From positions 1 to 26,577 of the forward strand of contig JAGZUF010000027.1 of NCBI GenBank assembly GCA_018380115.1: a DNA stretch of 26,577 bases, given 5' to 3'. The DNA comes from Oscillospiraceae bacterium. Its GTDB lineage: Bacteria > Bacillota > Clostridia > Oscillospirales > Ruminococcaceae. The translations under genes were made by a program, and so were the position numbers. Below the pieces are notes generated by a model. That model worked only from the letters and a program-made list of their open reading frames with translations. It did not search any database and had not been told where the DNA came from. Shown here one piece after another: positions 1-7,464 of the stretch (position 1 is its first letter; the number at the start of each line of letters is the position of its first letter).

Positions 1-160
1 GGCCCTGCCCCTGCGTCTGCGCTGCGCTTTCCACGCCTGACGCCGCCGGGCTTTCCGCCGGGCCCGGCGCCGCCTCGGCAAACACGCCCGTGCCCAGCGT
101 TGCACACAGCGCCAGCGCCGCCAAAAGCGCGCAGGCTCGCTGTGCCGCTCCCTTCTTCAT
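1..160 (-). CDS. Secreted protein, N-terminus only (runs off the window)
   Basis: The 53 visible residues form a classic signal peptide: MKK start, an Ala/Leu-rich hydrophobic core, and a likely signal peptidase I site after the VFA triplet near residue 29. An Ala/Pro/Gly/Ser-rich low-complexity linker follows, typical of an exported Gram-positive protein. Two in-frame ATGs exist, at 166 and 160. I chose 160 because the GGAAGGAG Shine-Dalgarno lies about 8 nt before it but only 2 nt before 166. A strong promoter sits upstream at 237-266. The body of the protein is outside the window, so its function cannot be stated. Confidence 0.75.
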   Translation of the reverse strand, partial: MKKGAAQRACALLAALALCATLGTGVFAEAAPGPAESPAASGVESAAQTQGQG

Positions 161-236
161 ATACATTTCTCCTTCCTGTTTTCTTCAGCGCCGCCCCTTG
201 CCGCGCTATGGCTTATCTGGGGCACCGCCGGTGCAG

Positions 237-266
237 ATTATACCATATTTCGTGCCCTGTTTTCAA
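237..266 (-). promoter_or_regulatory. Sigma-A type promoter for the secreted protein at 1-160
   Basis: On the minus strand, -35 TTGAAA (266-261) and a perfect -10 TATAAT (242-237) are separated by 18 bp. The predicted start near 230 gives a leader of about 70 nt. It lies just beyond the HPr terminator, so the secreted protein has its own transcription unit. Confidence 0.75.
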
Positions 267-300
267 TACAGGCAAAGCAGATTTACTTTGCACAGAAAAG

Positions 301-323
301 CCGGGGCAGAAAACCTGCCCCGG
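301..323 (-). terminator. Rho-independent terminator of the HPr-like gene
   Basis: A perfect 9-bp stem (CCGGGGCAG / CTGCCCCGG) with a 5-nt loop. On the minus strand it is followed by CTTTTCTG, a short U tract. It lies 50 bp past the stop codon of the HPr-like gene. Confidence 0.75.
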
Positions 324-372
324 CGCATGGGATGTTGCTTTACCTGTTCTGCTTCACACTCTCACAAAAAAC

Positions 373-591
373 TCAACTGATGGCGTTGAACACGTGCTCG
401 AGCTCGCGCTCGTTCTCGCTCACCAGCATCACGGGTTTCGTGTAATCCAGGCTCATCAGGCCCAAAATGCTTTTGGCGTCAGCAATGCTTCCCTTTGCAT
501 CGTGCACGCCGATATCGTCATAGCATCCGGACGCTGCGTTCATGATGTTTTTTACTTCAGTAAAGCTGGAAATCTTCACTTGCTTAACCAT
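373..591 (-). CDS. HPr-family protein lacking the active-site histidine
   Basis: A 72-residue protein of HPr fold size. The second half matches HPr around the regulatory serine: residues 39-48 read AKSILGLMSL, equivalent to the LKSIMGVMSL stretch around Ser46 of Bacillus HPr, so the HPr kinase target (Ser41 here) is kept. The first half lacks the GIHARPA active-site loop. That stretch reads SSFTEVKNIM, with no His or Arg, so the protein cannot accept phosphate from Enzyme I at the usual place. This resembles the logic of Crh, which keeps Ser46 but not His15, and suggests a regulatory rather than sugar-transport role (inference). The start at 591 has AAGGA 9 nt upstream; in-frame extension further upstream has no such support. 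It is monocistronic, with its own promoter-like sequence and terminator. Confidence 0.8.
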   Translation of the reverse strand: MVKQVKISSFTEVKNIMNAASGCYDDIGVHDAKGSIADAKSILGLMSLDYTKPVMLVSENERELEHVFNAIS

Positions 592-698
592 AATGCATGT
601 TCCTTTCTTCTCGCAGCTGCGAAATGTTCCTGCAAGGGCAGCAATTGCTTTATCATGGGCCACCCCTCTGTTGGTTTCCCCTTGCCCTTGTATTGTGC

Positions 699-725
699 AT
701 TATAACACAAAAATACGCCTTTCAA
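699..725 (-). promoter_or_regulatory. Probable promoter of the HPr-like gene
   Basis: A perfect minus-strand -10 TATAAT (704-699) lies about 108 bp before the start codon. The best -35, TTGAAA (725-720), is spaced only 15 bp, so the -35 assignment is weak. Confidence 0.5.
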
Positions 726-1050
726 TTATGCAATGTTCACAAACTCCGTTTTTTCTCTCTGTTCAACAAAACTGCATCTTGCTCATTTATGGGTTTTGTG
801 CACTTTCCCGGATAAATTTGCCTTTTTCTATTTTTAATCTCTATATACATTCCATGATACGGAATTATAATTGAATTTGATTGTTTTTGATTTTTAATAT
901 TGCTTTTCCTGTTTTATTTTCTCAAAAAAGAAGTATGGAGTTTATATTTTTATGATATATTTCTCCATAAATAAACCGAAAAGAGTTTTCACTTTACTCC
1001 GTATATCCTCCACGCCCTTCCCAGTGTGCCCGCCGGTGGGCCCTGCATAC
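726..1050. other. AT-rich intergenic stretch, no gene seen
   Basis: This gap is strikingly AT-rich compared with the flanking genes. ORFs here are short, lack ribosome binding sites and match nothing I recognise. I see no tRNA, riboswitch or repeat. It separates the HPr unit from the glycogen operon terminator. Confidence 0.6.
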
Positions 1051-1055
1051 AAAAG

Positions 1056-1100
1056 CAGCCGGGCCCCGGTGCATTTTACACCGGGGCCCGGCTGTTTTTT
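1056..1100. terminator. Strong terminator downstream of glgA, probably bidirectional
   Basis: A perfect 16-bp GC-rich stem (1056-1071 with 1079-1094) with a 7-nt loop. In the plus direction it is followed by six T (1095-1100); in the minus direction by CTTTTG. It ends the minus-strand glg operon 66 bp after the glgA stop. The better U tract faces the plus direction, where no gene precedes it, so it may also block antisense transcription into the operon. Confidence 0.85.
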
Positions 1101-1159
1101 CAGTGCCGCGCACCCAAGGGGAAGGCGCGCGGGCACATGCCGTCTTTTCCAGGCGCGCC

Positions 1160-2584
1160 TCACCAAAGCTGGCACACCTGCTCATACATATCCACATATT
1201 GCCTGGCGCTGGCGCCCCACGAGCAGTCGCATTCCATGGCGCGCTTTACCAGCACGCGCCAGCCGTCCTGCTTTTCAAAGCCCTCTTTGGCGCGCAGAAT
1301 GGTGCCCAGCATTTCGTGGGCATTGTAATTGCGGAAGGTGAAACCGTTGCCCTTGCCGTCGCCCGAATCGTGAATAGAATCGCGCAGGCCGCCCGTCTCG
1401 CGCACAATGGGAATGGCACCATAGCGCAGCGCCACCATCTGCGAAAGGCCGCACGGCTCAGATTTGGACGGCATCAGGAACATGTCCGCCCCGGCATACA
1501 CCTTGCGCGCCAGGCTGGGCACAAAGCCGATGCGCACGCCCACCGCACCGGGGTTACGGGCCGCCAGCTCGGAAAAGAAGCTTTCGTATTCGCTTTCGCC
1601 AGAGCCCAGCACCACAAGCTGGATGCCGTTGTTCACCACCTCCTGCGCCACATGGCGCACAAGGTCCACACCCTTATGGCCCACAAGGCGCGTCACCATG
1701 GCCAGCACGGGCACAGGCCAGTCGTGCAGGCCGAAGATGCTTTGCAGCTCTTTCTTGCAGGCCAGCTTGTGCGCCTTGAAATTGGCCGCCGTATAGTTTT
1801 CGGCAAGGTTCGGGTCTGTGGCCGGGTCGTAGCTTTTGGTGTCGATGCCGTTCAAAATGCCGCACAGCTTGTACTGCTTCTGCCGCAGCAGGCCGTCCAG
1901 CCCATGGCTGTACCATGGGTCCAGTATTTCTGCGGCATAACTGGGCGAAACGGTAGTCACCTTGTCGGCACACTCGATGGCGCCCTTCATGAAGTTCACA
2001 CAGCCGTCATACTCCAGCAAATGCGCGTCTGCATGGCCGATGCCCAAGGTATCCTCCATAATATCCATGCCGTATTTGCCCTGATACTGGATATTGTGGA
2101 TGGTGAACACCGTTTTGATGCTGCGGTGAGATTCCAAGTGCCGGTAATACAGGTTCAGATACACGGGCACCAGCGCCGTCTGCCAGTCGTTGGCGTGGAT
2201 GACGTCCGGGTGGAAGTCTATATGAAACAGCATCTCGCAGATGGCGCGCGAAAAGAAGGCAAAGCGCTCGCCGTCATCATAAAAGCCATACAGCCCGGTG
2301 CGCTTGAAATAGTACTCATTGTCCAGAAAATAGTATTTCACGCCGCCGGCTTCCAGCTCGAACAGGCCGCAGTACTGGTTGCGCCAGCCCACAGGCACAT
2401 TGAAATTGGTGAGATAGGTAAGCTTTTTGCGGTATTCTTCTTTCATATCGCCATACAGCGGCAGCACCACGCGGCATGCAGCCCCGCTGCCCTGAATAGC
2501 CTTCGGCAGGCTGCCTGCCACATCGCCAAGGCCGCCGGAGGCGGCAAACGGCGCAGCCTCGCTGGCACAAAACAAAATGTTCAT
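1160..2584 (-). CDS. glgA: Glycogen synthase (ADP-glucose:glycogen glucosyltransferase)
   Basis: 474 residues, normal for a GT5 bacterial glycogen synthase, which adds glucose from ADP-glucose to the non-reducing ends of alpha-1,4-glucan in the cytoplasm. The N-terminus starts MNILFCASEAAPF and carries the SGGLGDV nucleotide-binding loop. The C-terminal domain has the SEPCGLSQM segment containing the conserved GT-B glutamate, then a TGGLRDS loop. The start at 2584 has GAGGGG 7 nt upstream; in-frame extension to 2668 would run into the glgD end and has no support. It is the last gene of the glgB-glgC-glgD-glgA operon, 58 bp after glgD. One oddity: the lysine of the KxGGL motif (Lys15 of E. coli GlgA) is alanine here. 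Confidence 0.96.
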   Translation of the reverse strand: MNILFCASEAAPFAASGGLGDVAGSLPKAIQGSGAACRVVLPLYGDMKEEYRKKLTYLTNFNVPVGWRNQYCGLFELEAGGVKYYFLDNEYYFKRTGLYGFYDDGERFAFFSRAICEMLFHIDFHPDVIHANDWQTALVPVYLNLYYRHLESHRSIKTVFTIHNIQYQGKYGMDIMEDTLGIGHADAHLLEYDGCVNFMKGAIECADKVTTVSPSYAAEILDPWYSHGLDGLLRQKQYKLCGILNGIDTKSYDPATDPNLAENYTAANFKAHKLACKKELQSIFGLHDWPVPVLAMVTRLVGHKGVDLVRHVAQEVVNNGIQLVVLGSGESEYESFFSELAARNPGAVGVRIGFVPSLARKVYAGADMFLMPSKSEPCGLSQMVALRYGAIPIVRETGGLRDSIHDSGDGKGNGFTFRNYNAHEMLGTILRAKEGFEKQDGWRVLVKRAMECDCSWGASARQYVDMYEQVCQLW

Positions 2585-2642
2585 ATAAATTCCCCTCTTT
2601 CCAGTTTGCCGGGCGCACAGCCCGCGCGCCCGGCGCAGCACG

Positions 2643-3764
2643 TCAGACAGTGGTGCCCTTTTCCACATATACAGGGAAGTTTTCGTTGCCCTTTAAGTGG
2701 CGGCGCTCGGTGATGGTGACGTTTTTATCGGTGACGATATACTCCATCTCCACGCCCTGCTCCACTGCGGTGCCCTGCATCAGCACGCAGTTTTTCACGC
2801 TGGCGCCCTTGGCCACGCGCACGCCGCGGAACAGCACGCAGTTTTCCACCTCGCCCTCAATGATGCAGCCGTCGGCCACCACGCTGTTGCGCACCCTGCA
2901 GTCCATGGCATAGCGCACGGGCGCCTCGTCGCGCACCTTGGTGTACACCGGGCGCTCGGGCGGGAACAGGGCCTCCATATTCCTGTGGTCCAGCAGGCGC
3001 ATGTTCTCGTCAAAATAGCTCTTCATGTTATAGATGCGCGCCCGGTAGCCGGTGTACTCGTACCCGCGTACATTCAAAAGCTTCAGCGCCGGGGCAAGGA
3101 TGTCCCGCTCCAGATACACATAATTGCGCACCGTGGCGTCCCGTACCATGGCGATGAGCTCTTCCCTGCCCATGACAATGACATTCATGGAGAGGTTCTG
3201 TACGCCGGTGCGGTAATCGTTGCAGCGAAGCTGCGTCATGCGGCCGTTTTCGTCAAAATCAAAGGTGTAGTTATCTGTTTGCAGCGCCTCGGGTATGGCG
3301 GCGCGCTCGTACACCATGGTCACGTCTGCGCCCGCGGTAATGTGCTTGTTCATCAAATCGGCATAGTCTACATCCGAGGCGATGTTGCAGTCAGACAAAA
3401 TGACGTATTTTTCCTTCTGCGCCTCCAGATAGCTCAGGATAGAGGCAATGGCCTCCACACGGCCATGGTACATTTTGGTGTTGCTTTGGGCGAATGGCGG
3501 CACCATGTTCAGGCCGCCCAGCTTGCGGGAAAGGTCCCACTCGCGGCCGTTGCCAAGGTGGTCCATCAAGGAGTAATAATTCTTCTTTGCCAGCACCGTC
3601 ACATTGTCGATGCCCGCATTCACCATGGCGGAAAGCGTGAAGTCTATCATGCGGTAGCGTCCGCCGAAGGGCACGCTTGCCATGGTGCGGCGGTGCACCA
3701 GCTCAGGGATGAGGTCGTCATAGGTATTGGGGAAAATAATGCCCAGCGTGTTTTTGTTTACCAT
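2643..3764 (-). CDS. glgD: GlgD, non-catalytic partner of ADP-glucose pyrophosphorylase
   Basis: 373 residues, homologous along its length to GlgC: a nucleotidyltransferase fold with the VPFGGRYRMIDF core, then a C-terminal left-handed beta-helix of hexapeptide-like repeats. The catalytic GGxGxRL loop of GlgC is replaced by IIFPNTYDDLIPELV, which identifies it as GlgD. In Firmicutes GlgD associates with GlgC and changes its kinetics rather than being a good enzyme itself (known of the family). It starts inside the end of glgC with a 7-nt overlap (ATGGTAA), which implies translational coupling, and GGTGAG lies 5 nt before the ATG. Confidence 0.96.
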   Translation of the reverse strand: MVNKNTLGIIFPNTYDDLIPELVHRRTMASVPFGGRYRMIDFTLSAMVNAGIDNVTVLAKKNYYSLMDHLGNGREWDLSRKLGGLNMVPPFAQSNTKMYHGRVEAIASILSYLEAQKEKYVILSDCNIASDVDYADLMNKHITAGADVTMVYERAAIPEALQTDNYTFDFDENGRMTQLRCNDYRTGVQNLSMNVIVMGREELIAMVRDATVRNYVYLERDILAPALKLLNVRGYEYTGYRARIYNMKSYFDENMRLLDHRNMEALFPPERPVYTKVRDEAPVRYAMDCRVRNSVVADGCIIEGEVENCVLFRGVRVAKGASVKNCVLMQGTAVEQGVEMEYIVTDKNVTITERRHLKGNENFPVYVEKGTTV

Positions 3765-4972
3765 AGCTTCTCACCATCCTGTACATCTTTTTCCAGCATG
3801 GCCTTGGGCCCCACGCTGGCATTTTCGCCAATGGTGCGCCCTTCGGCCACCACGGCCACGCCCCATTTGGATTTATCCTCCACTGTTTCCGGGCGCGCAC
3901 CCACGCGGGCCCCCTTTTTCACTACCGCGTTTTCGGCAATGATGGAATAGCACACCTCGGCGCCCGCCTCTACCACCGCGCCGGGCATCAGAATGGAAGA
4001 TTCCACCACTGCCCCTTCGGCCACGCGCACATTGGCGAACAGCACGCTGTTGCTCACATTGCCTTCCACCACACAGCCCTCGGTTATCATGCAGTTATCC
4101 ACATGGGCCTGCGGCGCAATATAGTGGCCCGGGCGGCCCGATGTGCGGGAATATATCTTCCACGCCGGGTCCCACATATCCAGAGGCTGGTTCGGGTCCA
4201 GAAGATCCATGTTGGCTTCCCACAGGCTGTCGATGGTGCCCACGTCCTTCCAATATCCGTCGAACGGCCATGCCACCATCTTCTGGTTATCTGCCAGCAT
4301 ATTGGGAATAATATTCTTGCCGAAATCGTTCGAGGAGGTTTTGTCCGCCTCGTCCTCCACAAGATATTTGCGCAGCTTTTCCCATGTGAAGATGTAAATG
4401 CCCATAGACGCCAGGTTCGACTGCGGCTGCCTGGGCTTTTCCTCAAATTTGGTGATGGTGCCGTCGGCATCGGCTGTCATGATACCGAAGCGCGGCGCCT
4501 CTTCCCATGGCACCTCCAGCACGGCGATGGTGCAGTCGGCCCCTTTCTGCTTATGGAAGGCCAGCATCTCGGAATAATCCATCTTGTAGATATGGTCGCC
4601 GGAGAGGATGACGACATACTGCGGGTCGTACCGCTCAATGAAATTGATATTCTGGTAGATGGCATTGGCCGTGCCCTTATACCAATCTGACCCGGTGGCC
4701 GTCTGGTAGGGCGGCAGCACATGCACGCCGCCGTACAGGCGATCAAGATCCCACGGCTGGCCGTTGCCTATGTAATCGTTCAGCACCAGCGGCTGGTACT
4801 GCGTGAGGATACCCACGGTGTCGATGCCGGAGTTCACGCAGTTCGACAGCGGGAAATCGATGATGCGGTACTTTCCGCCGAACGGGACGGCAGGTTTTGC
4901 CAGCTTTCTGGTAAGCGCATACAGGCGCGAACCCTGGCCGCCGGCCAGCAGCATGGCGATACATTCTTTCAT
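3758..4972 (-). CDS. glgC: Glucose-1-phosphate adenylyltransferase (ADP-glucose pyrophosphorylase)
   Basis: 404 residues. It makes ADP-glucose and pyrophosphate from glucose 1-phosphate and ATP, the committed step of glycogen synthesis. The N-terminal LLAGGQGSRLYALT loop is the nucleotide-binding signature. KPAVPFGGKYRIIDF is the conserved core, and SGDHIYKMDY holds the catalytic aspartate. FEEKP is the glucose-1-phosphate site, followed by a C-terminal beta-helix. Unlike GlgD next door, all catalytic elements are intact. The start at 4972 has GGGGAG 6 nt upstream. It lies 63 bp after glgB and overlaps glgD by 7 nt. Confidence 0.97.
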   Translation of the reverse strand: MKECIAMLLAGGQGSRLYALTRKLAKPAVPFGGKYRIIDFPLSNCVNSGIDTVGILTQYQPLVLNDYIGNGQPWDLDRLYGGVHVLPPYQTATGSDWYKGTANAIYQNINFIERYDPQYVVILSGDHIYKMDYSEMLAFHKQKGADCTIAVLEVPWEEAPRFGIMTADADGTITKFEEKPRQPQSNLASMGIYIFTWEKLRKYLVEDEADKTSSNDFGKNIIPNMLADNQKMVAWPFDGYWKDVGTIDSLWEANMDLLDPNQPLDMWDPAWKIYSRTSGRPGHYIAPQAHVDNCMITEGCVVEGNVSNSVLFANVRVAEGAVVESSILMPGAVVEAGAEVCYSIIAENAVVKKGARVGARPETVEDKSKWGVAVVAEGRTIGENASVGPKAMLEKDVQDGEKLW

Positions 4973-5035
4973 AATTTTCTCCCCTTGCTTTCGCCCTTGC
5001 GGGCCCTTTTATCCTGCAAGCGAATCGCTTCGCTT

Positions 5036-7042
5036 TTAAGGCGTCTGCCCTGTTTTCCCAGCGGCCTGCCCTGCACCCGCCGCGGGCTTTGCCTCCGGCG
5101 CCGGCTTCGCCGCCTGCCGCCTGCCCGCGGCGCGCGGGGCGCGCTTTTTCGGCACGCGGAACAGCACTGCCGCCATAGGCGGCACCTTTACAGAGATGTA
5201 CTGTTCAAAGCCGTGCATGGGCTTTTTCACCGCTTTCACCTGGGTGTTGCACACGCCGGTGCCGCCGAACTCCTTTGCATCGGAATTGAGCAGCTCGGCA
5301 TAGGTGCCGGGGTTCGGCACACCAAAGCGGTAATCTGGCCGAAGCACAGGCGCAAAGTTTGCCACACAAATCACTTCGCCGCCGCTTTCATCCCTGCGCA
5401 GGAACACGATGATGCTTTGGGACGAATCGTCCGGCACAATCCACTGGAAGCCGTTCCAGGAAAAGTCGTCCTGCCACAGGGCCGGCGTTTCATTATATAT
5501 GCGGTTCAGGGTGCGCACATACTGCTGCATCTGGGCATGACGCTCGTAGCCCAGCAGCAGCCAATCAAGCTGATGAGCCTCGTTCCATTCAATAAACTGG
5601 CCGAACTCCTGCCCCATGAACATCAGCTTTTTGCCCGGGTGGGCCATCATGTAGCCGAAGAAGGTGCGCAGGCCGGCAAACTTCTGCTCGTAATCGCCGG
5701 GCATCTTGTTGATAAGGCTGCACTTGCCGTGCACCACCTCGTCATGGCTGATAGGCAAAATAAAATTTTCGCTGAAGGCATAGAAAAAGCTGAACGTCAC
5801 CTTGTTGTGGCTGCCGCTGCGGAACAGGGGGTCTGTGCTCATATAGCTGAGCATATCGTTCATCCAGCCCATGTTCCATTTGAAATTGAAGCCCAGCCCG
5901 CCCTCGCTGACAGGGTGGGACACAAGCGGCCACGCCGTGCTTTCTTCTGCTATCATCAGGGCATTGGGGTGGCGCGCAAAAACCTCGCTGTTCAGCTTCT
6001 GCAAAAATTCAATGGCCTCCAGGTTCTCTTTTCCGCCGTTTTTGTTGGGCGCCCACTCGCCGTCGCGGCGGTTGTAATCCAGATACAGCATGCTGGCCAC
6101 GGCATCCACGCGCAGGCCGTCCACATGGTATTCCTCCAGCCAGAACAGCGCGTTGGACACAAGAAAGCTCTGCACCTCCGGGCGGCCGTAGTCGAACACC
6201 ATGGTGCCCCATTCCTTGTGTTCGGCGCGCAGAGGGTTCTGGTCTTCATAACAATTGGTGCCGTCAAATTTATAAAGGCCGAACTGGTCCTTTGGGAAGT
6301 GGGCGGGCACCCAGTCCATAATGACGCCGATGCCGCCCTGATGGCACGCATCTACAAAGGCCATGAAATCATGCGGCGTGCCGTAACGGCTGGTGGGGGC
6401 AAAATAGCCTGTCACCTGGTAACCCCAGCTTCCGTCAAACGGATGCTCCATAATGGGCATCAGCTCCACATGCGTATAGCCCATATCCTGCAGGTAGGGC
6501 ACCAGCTCTTTGGCAAGAGCGCGGTAATTAAAGGGGTTGCCGTCCTCATAGGTGCGCCACGAGCCGGCGTGCATCTCGTAGATATTCACCGGGGCCTTCA
6601 GCGGGCTGTTTTTTGCCGCTTTTTTCTGCCAGGCGGCGTCGCCCCATTCATAGCCGGCCAGCTCGTACACCTTGGAGCAGTTTGCAGGGCGCGTCTCTGC
6701 GTGGAAGGCGTAGGGGTCGGCCTTGAACACCAGCTCATCATCCGGCGTGGTAACGCAGTATTTATAAATGTCATATACGGCAAGGCCGGGCACAAAACAC
6801 TCCCAGATGCCGCCGTCCTCGTCCAGGTTTTCCATGGGGGCCGCGCCGGGCACCCAGCTGTTGAAATCGCCCACCACGCTGACGGCCTTGGCGCGTGGGG
6901 CCCACACGCGGAACACTACGCCATGCTGCGCGCCGCGCGTTTCAAAGTGCGCGCCGAAAAATTTCTGGCTTTCAAAATTCCTGCCCTGCTTAAACAGATA
7001 GACAGGAACTTCGGCCTGCGGATGTTTCTGGTTTTTTTTCAA
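5036..7042 (-). CDS. glgB: 1,4-alpha-glucan branching enzyme
   Basis: 668 residues, a GH13 branching enzyme that cuts alpha-1,4 chains and rejoins them as alpha-1,6 branches. After a short basic N-terminus comes a CBM48 domain (VFRVWAPRAKAVSVVGDFN), then the catalytic barrel. Catalytic residues are visible: the nucleophile Asp in GLRVDAVASM (near 313), the acid Glu in MIAEES (near 366) and the third Asp in ISHDEVVHGK (near 434). The C-terminal tail of about 35 residues is Ala/Pro/Lys/Gly-rich low complexity and not part of the usual fold. I use a TTG start at 7042 because GGAGG (7054-7050) lies exactly 7 nt upstream; the nearest upstream in-frame ATG at 7123 has no ribosome binding site. It is the first gene of the operon. 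Confidence 0.95.
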   Translation of the reverse strand: MKKNQKHPQAEVPVYLFKQGRNFESQKFFGAHFETRGAQHGVVFRVWAPRAKAVSVVGDFNSWVPGAAPMENLDEDGGIWECFVPGLAVYDIYKYCVTTPDDELVFKADPYAFHAETRPANCSKVYELAGYEWGDAAWQKKAAKNSPLKAPVNIYEMHAGSWRTYEDGNPFNYRALAKELVPYLQDMGYTHVELMPIMEHPFDGSWGYQVTGYFAPTSRYGTPHDFMAFVDACHQGGIGVIMDWVPAHFPKDQFGLYKFDGTNCYEDQNPLRAEHKEWGTMVFDYGRPEVQSFLVSNALFWLEEYHVDGLRVDAVASMLYLDYNRRDGEWAPNKNGGKENLEAIEFLQKLNSEVFARHPNALMIAEESTAWPLVSHPVSEGGLGFNFKWNMGWMNDMLSYMSTDPLFRSGSHNKVTFSFFYAFSENFILPISHDEVVHGKCSLINKMPGDYEQKFAGLRTFFGYMMAHPGKKLMFMGQEFGQFIEWNEAHQLDWLLLGYERHAQMQQYVRTLNRIYNETPALWQDDFSWNGFQWIVPDDSSQSIIVFLRRDESGGEVICVANFAPVLRPDYRFGVPNPGTYAELLNSDAKEFGGTGVCNTQVKAVKKPMHGFEQYISVKVPPMAAVLFRVPKKRAPRAAGRRQAAKPAPEAKPAAGAGQAAGKTGQTP

Positions 7043-7059
7043 AACACTTCCTCCTTTTC

Positions 7060-7074
7060 GGCGCCAAAGGCGCC
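7060..7074 (-). promoter_or_regulatory. Small hairpin abutting the glgB ribosome binding site
   Basis: GGCGCC-AAA-GGCGCC, a perfect 6-bp stem with a 3-nt loop, ends 5 nt before the glgB GGAGG. It could affect ribosome access or mRNA stability. It has no U tract, so it is not a terminator. Confidence 0.4.
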
Positions 7075-7138
7075 TCAGGCTGGCAGCGGCACCGCCCCGG
7101 CGGACGCCGGGACGGGTGCGCACAGGATTCTTTCCTTT

Positions 7139-7167
7139 ATTTTACTCATCTTTCCTGTATTTTTCAA
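7139..7167 (-). promoter_or_regulatory. Promoter of the glgBCDA operon
   Basis: Minus-strand -35 TTGAAA (7167-7162), 17-bp spacer, -10 TAAAAT (7144-7139). The start would be near 7132, giving a leader of about 90 nt before the glgB TTG. No catabolite-response (cre) palindrome was identified with confidence. Confidence 0.7.
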
Positions 7168-7273
7168 GGGAATTCTGTATCATTTAGGCAATCCATCGCC
7201 AAAAAAAAGCGGGCATTTTATATATTTTACACAAAATTTATAAGAATCAATCATTTCCACACAAAAGGCATAG

Positions 7274-7316
7274 AAAAAAGGCGCCTTTCGTCACCTCAAA
7301 AGGGACGAAAAGCGCC
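7274..7316 (-). terminator. Terminator of the duplicated corA remnant
   Basis: A 13-bp stem (7280-7292 with 7304-7316, one G-U pair) with an 11-nt loop, followed on the minus strand by six U (7279-7274). It is the downstream twin of the corA terminator at 7403-7445: both carry the same CCGGGCGC-type start and sit at a similar distance after the same TGGCTGTAA stop. Confidence 0.85.
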
Positions 7317-7336
7317 CGGCGGGGCTAAAAAGACCT

Positions 7337-7390
7337 TTACAGCCATTTTTTCTTCGGCATTCACACCACAGCGGCGCTCGTAAGCGCCGC
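7337..7390 (-). pseudogene. Decayed copy of the corA 3' end
   Basis: On the minus strand this stretch is about 90 percent identical by eye to the last 54 nt of the adjacent corA gene, ending in the same KKKWL-stop codons. It has no start or ribosome binding site. The codon corresponding to Trp in the VVWMLKKK segment is TGA (7363-7361), so it cannot encode a functional tail. It is followed by its own terminator copy. It is either the debris of a deleted tandem corA paralogue or a short local duplication. Confidence 0.8.
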
Positions 7391-7402
7391 GGCACACAGC
7401 GT

Positions 7403-7445
7403 AAAAAAGCGCCCTCCGCCGCCGCAAAAGCGGCGCGAAAGGCGC
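7403..7445 (-). terminator. Terminator of the corA-type gene
   Basis: A nested stem: an outer GGCGC/GCGCC pair (7445-7441 with 7413-7409) and an inner 6-bp GC stem with an AAAA loop on the plus strand, followed on the minus strand by six U (7408-7403). It starts 20 bp after the corA stop codon. Confidence 0.8.
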
Positions 7446-7464
7446 CCGGCAGAGCCAAGGCACT

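Noticed and set aside
1103..2713. 536-codon plus-strand open frame opposite glgA
   Set aside because: Same cause: a codon-bias shadow, and it starts across the glgA terminator.
5019..5034. Hairpin AGCGAA/TTCGCT between glgB and glgC as a terminator
   Set aside because: It is a 6-bp stem with no U tract in the minus direction, and the genes clearly form one operon.
4721..7243. 840-codon plus-strand open frame opposite glgB and part of glgC
   Set aside because: It is the antisense shadow of two certain enzyme genes in GC-rich DNA; its translation is His/Ala/Val-rich without any domain and it has no ribosome binding site.
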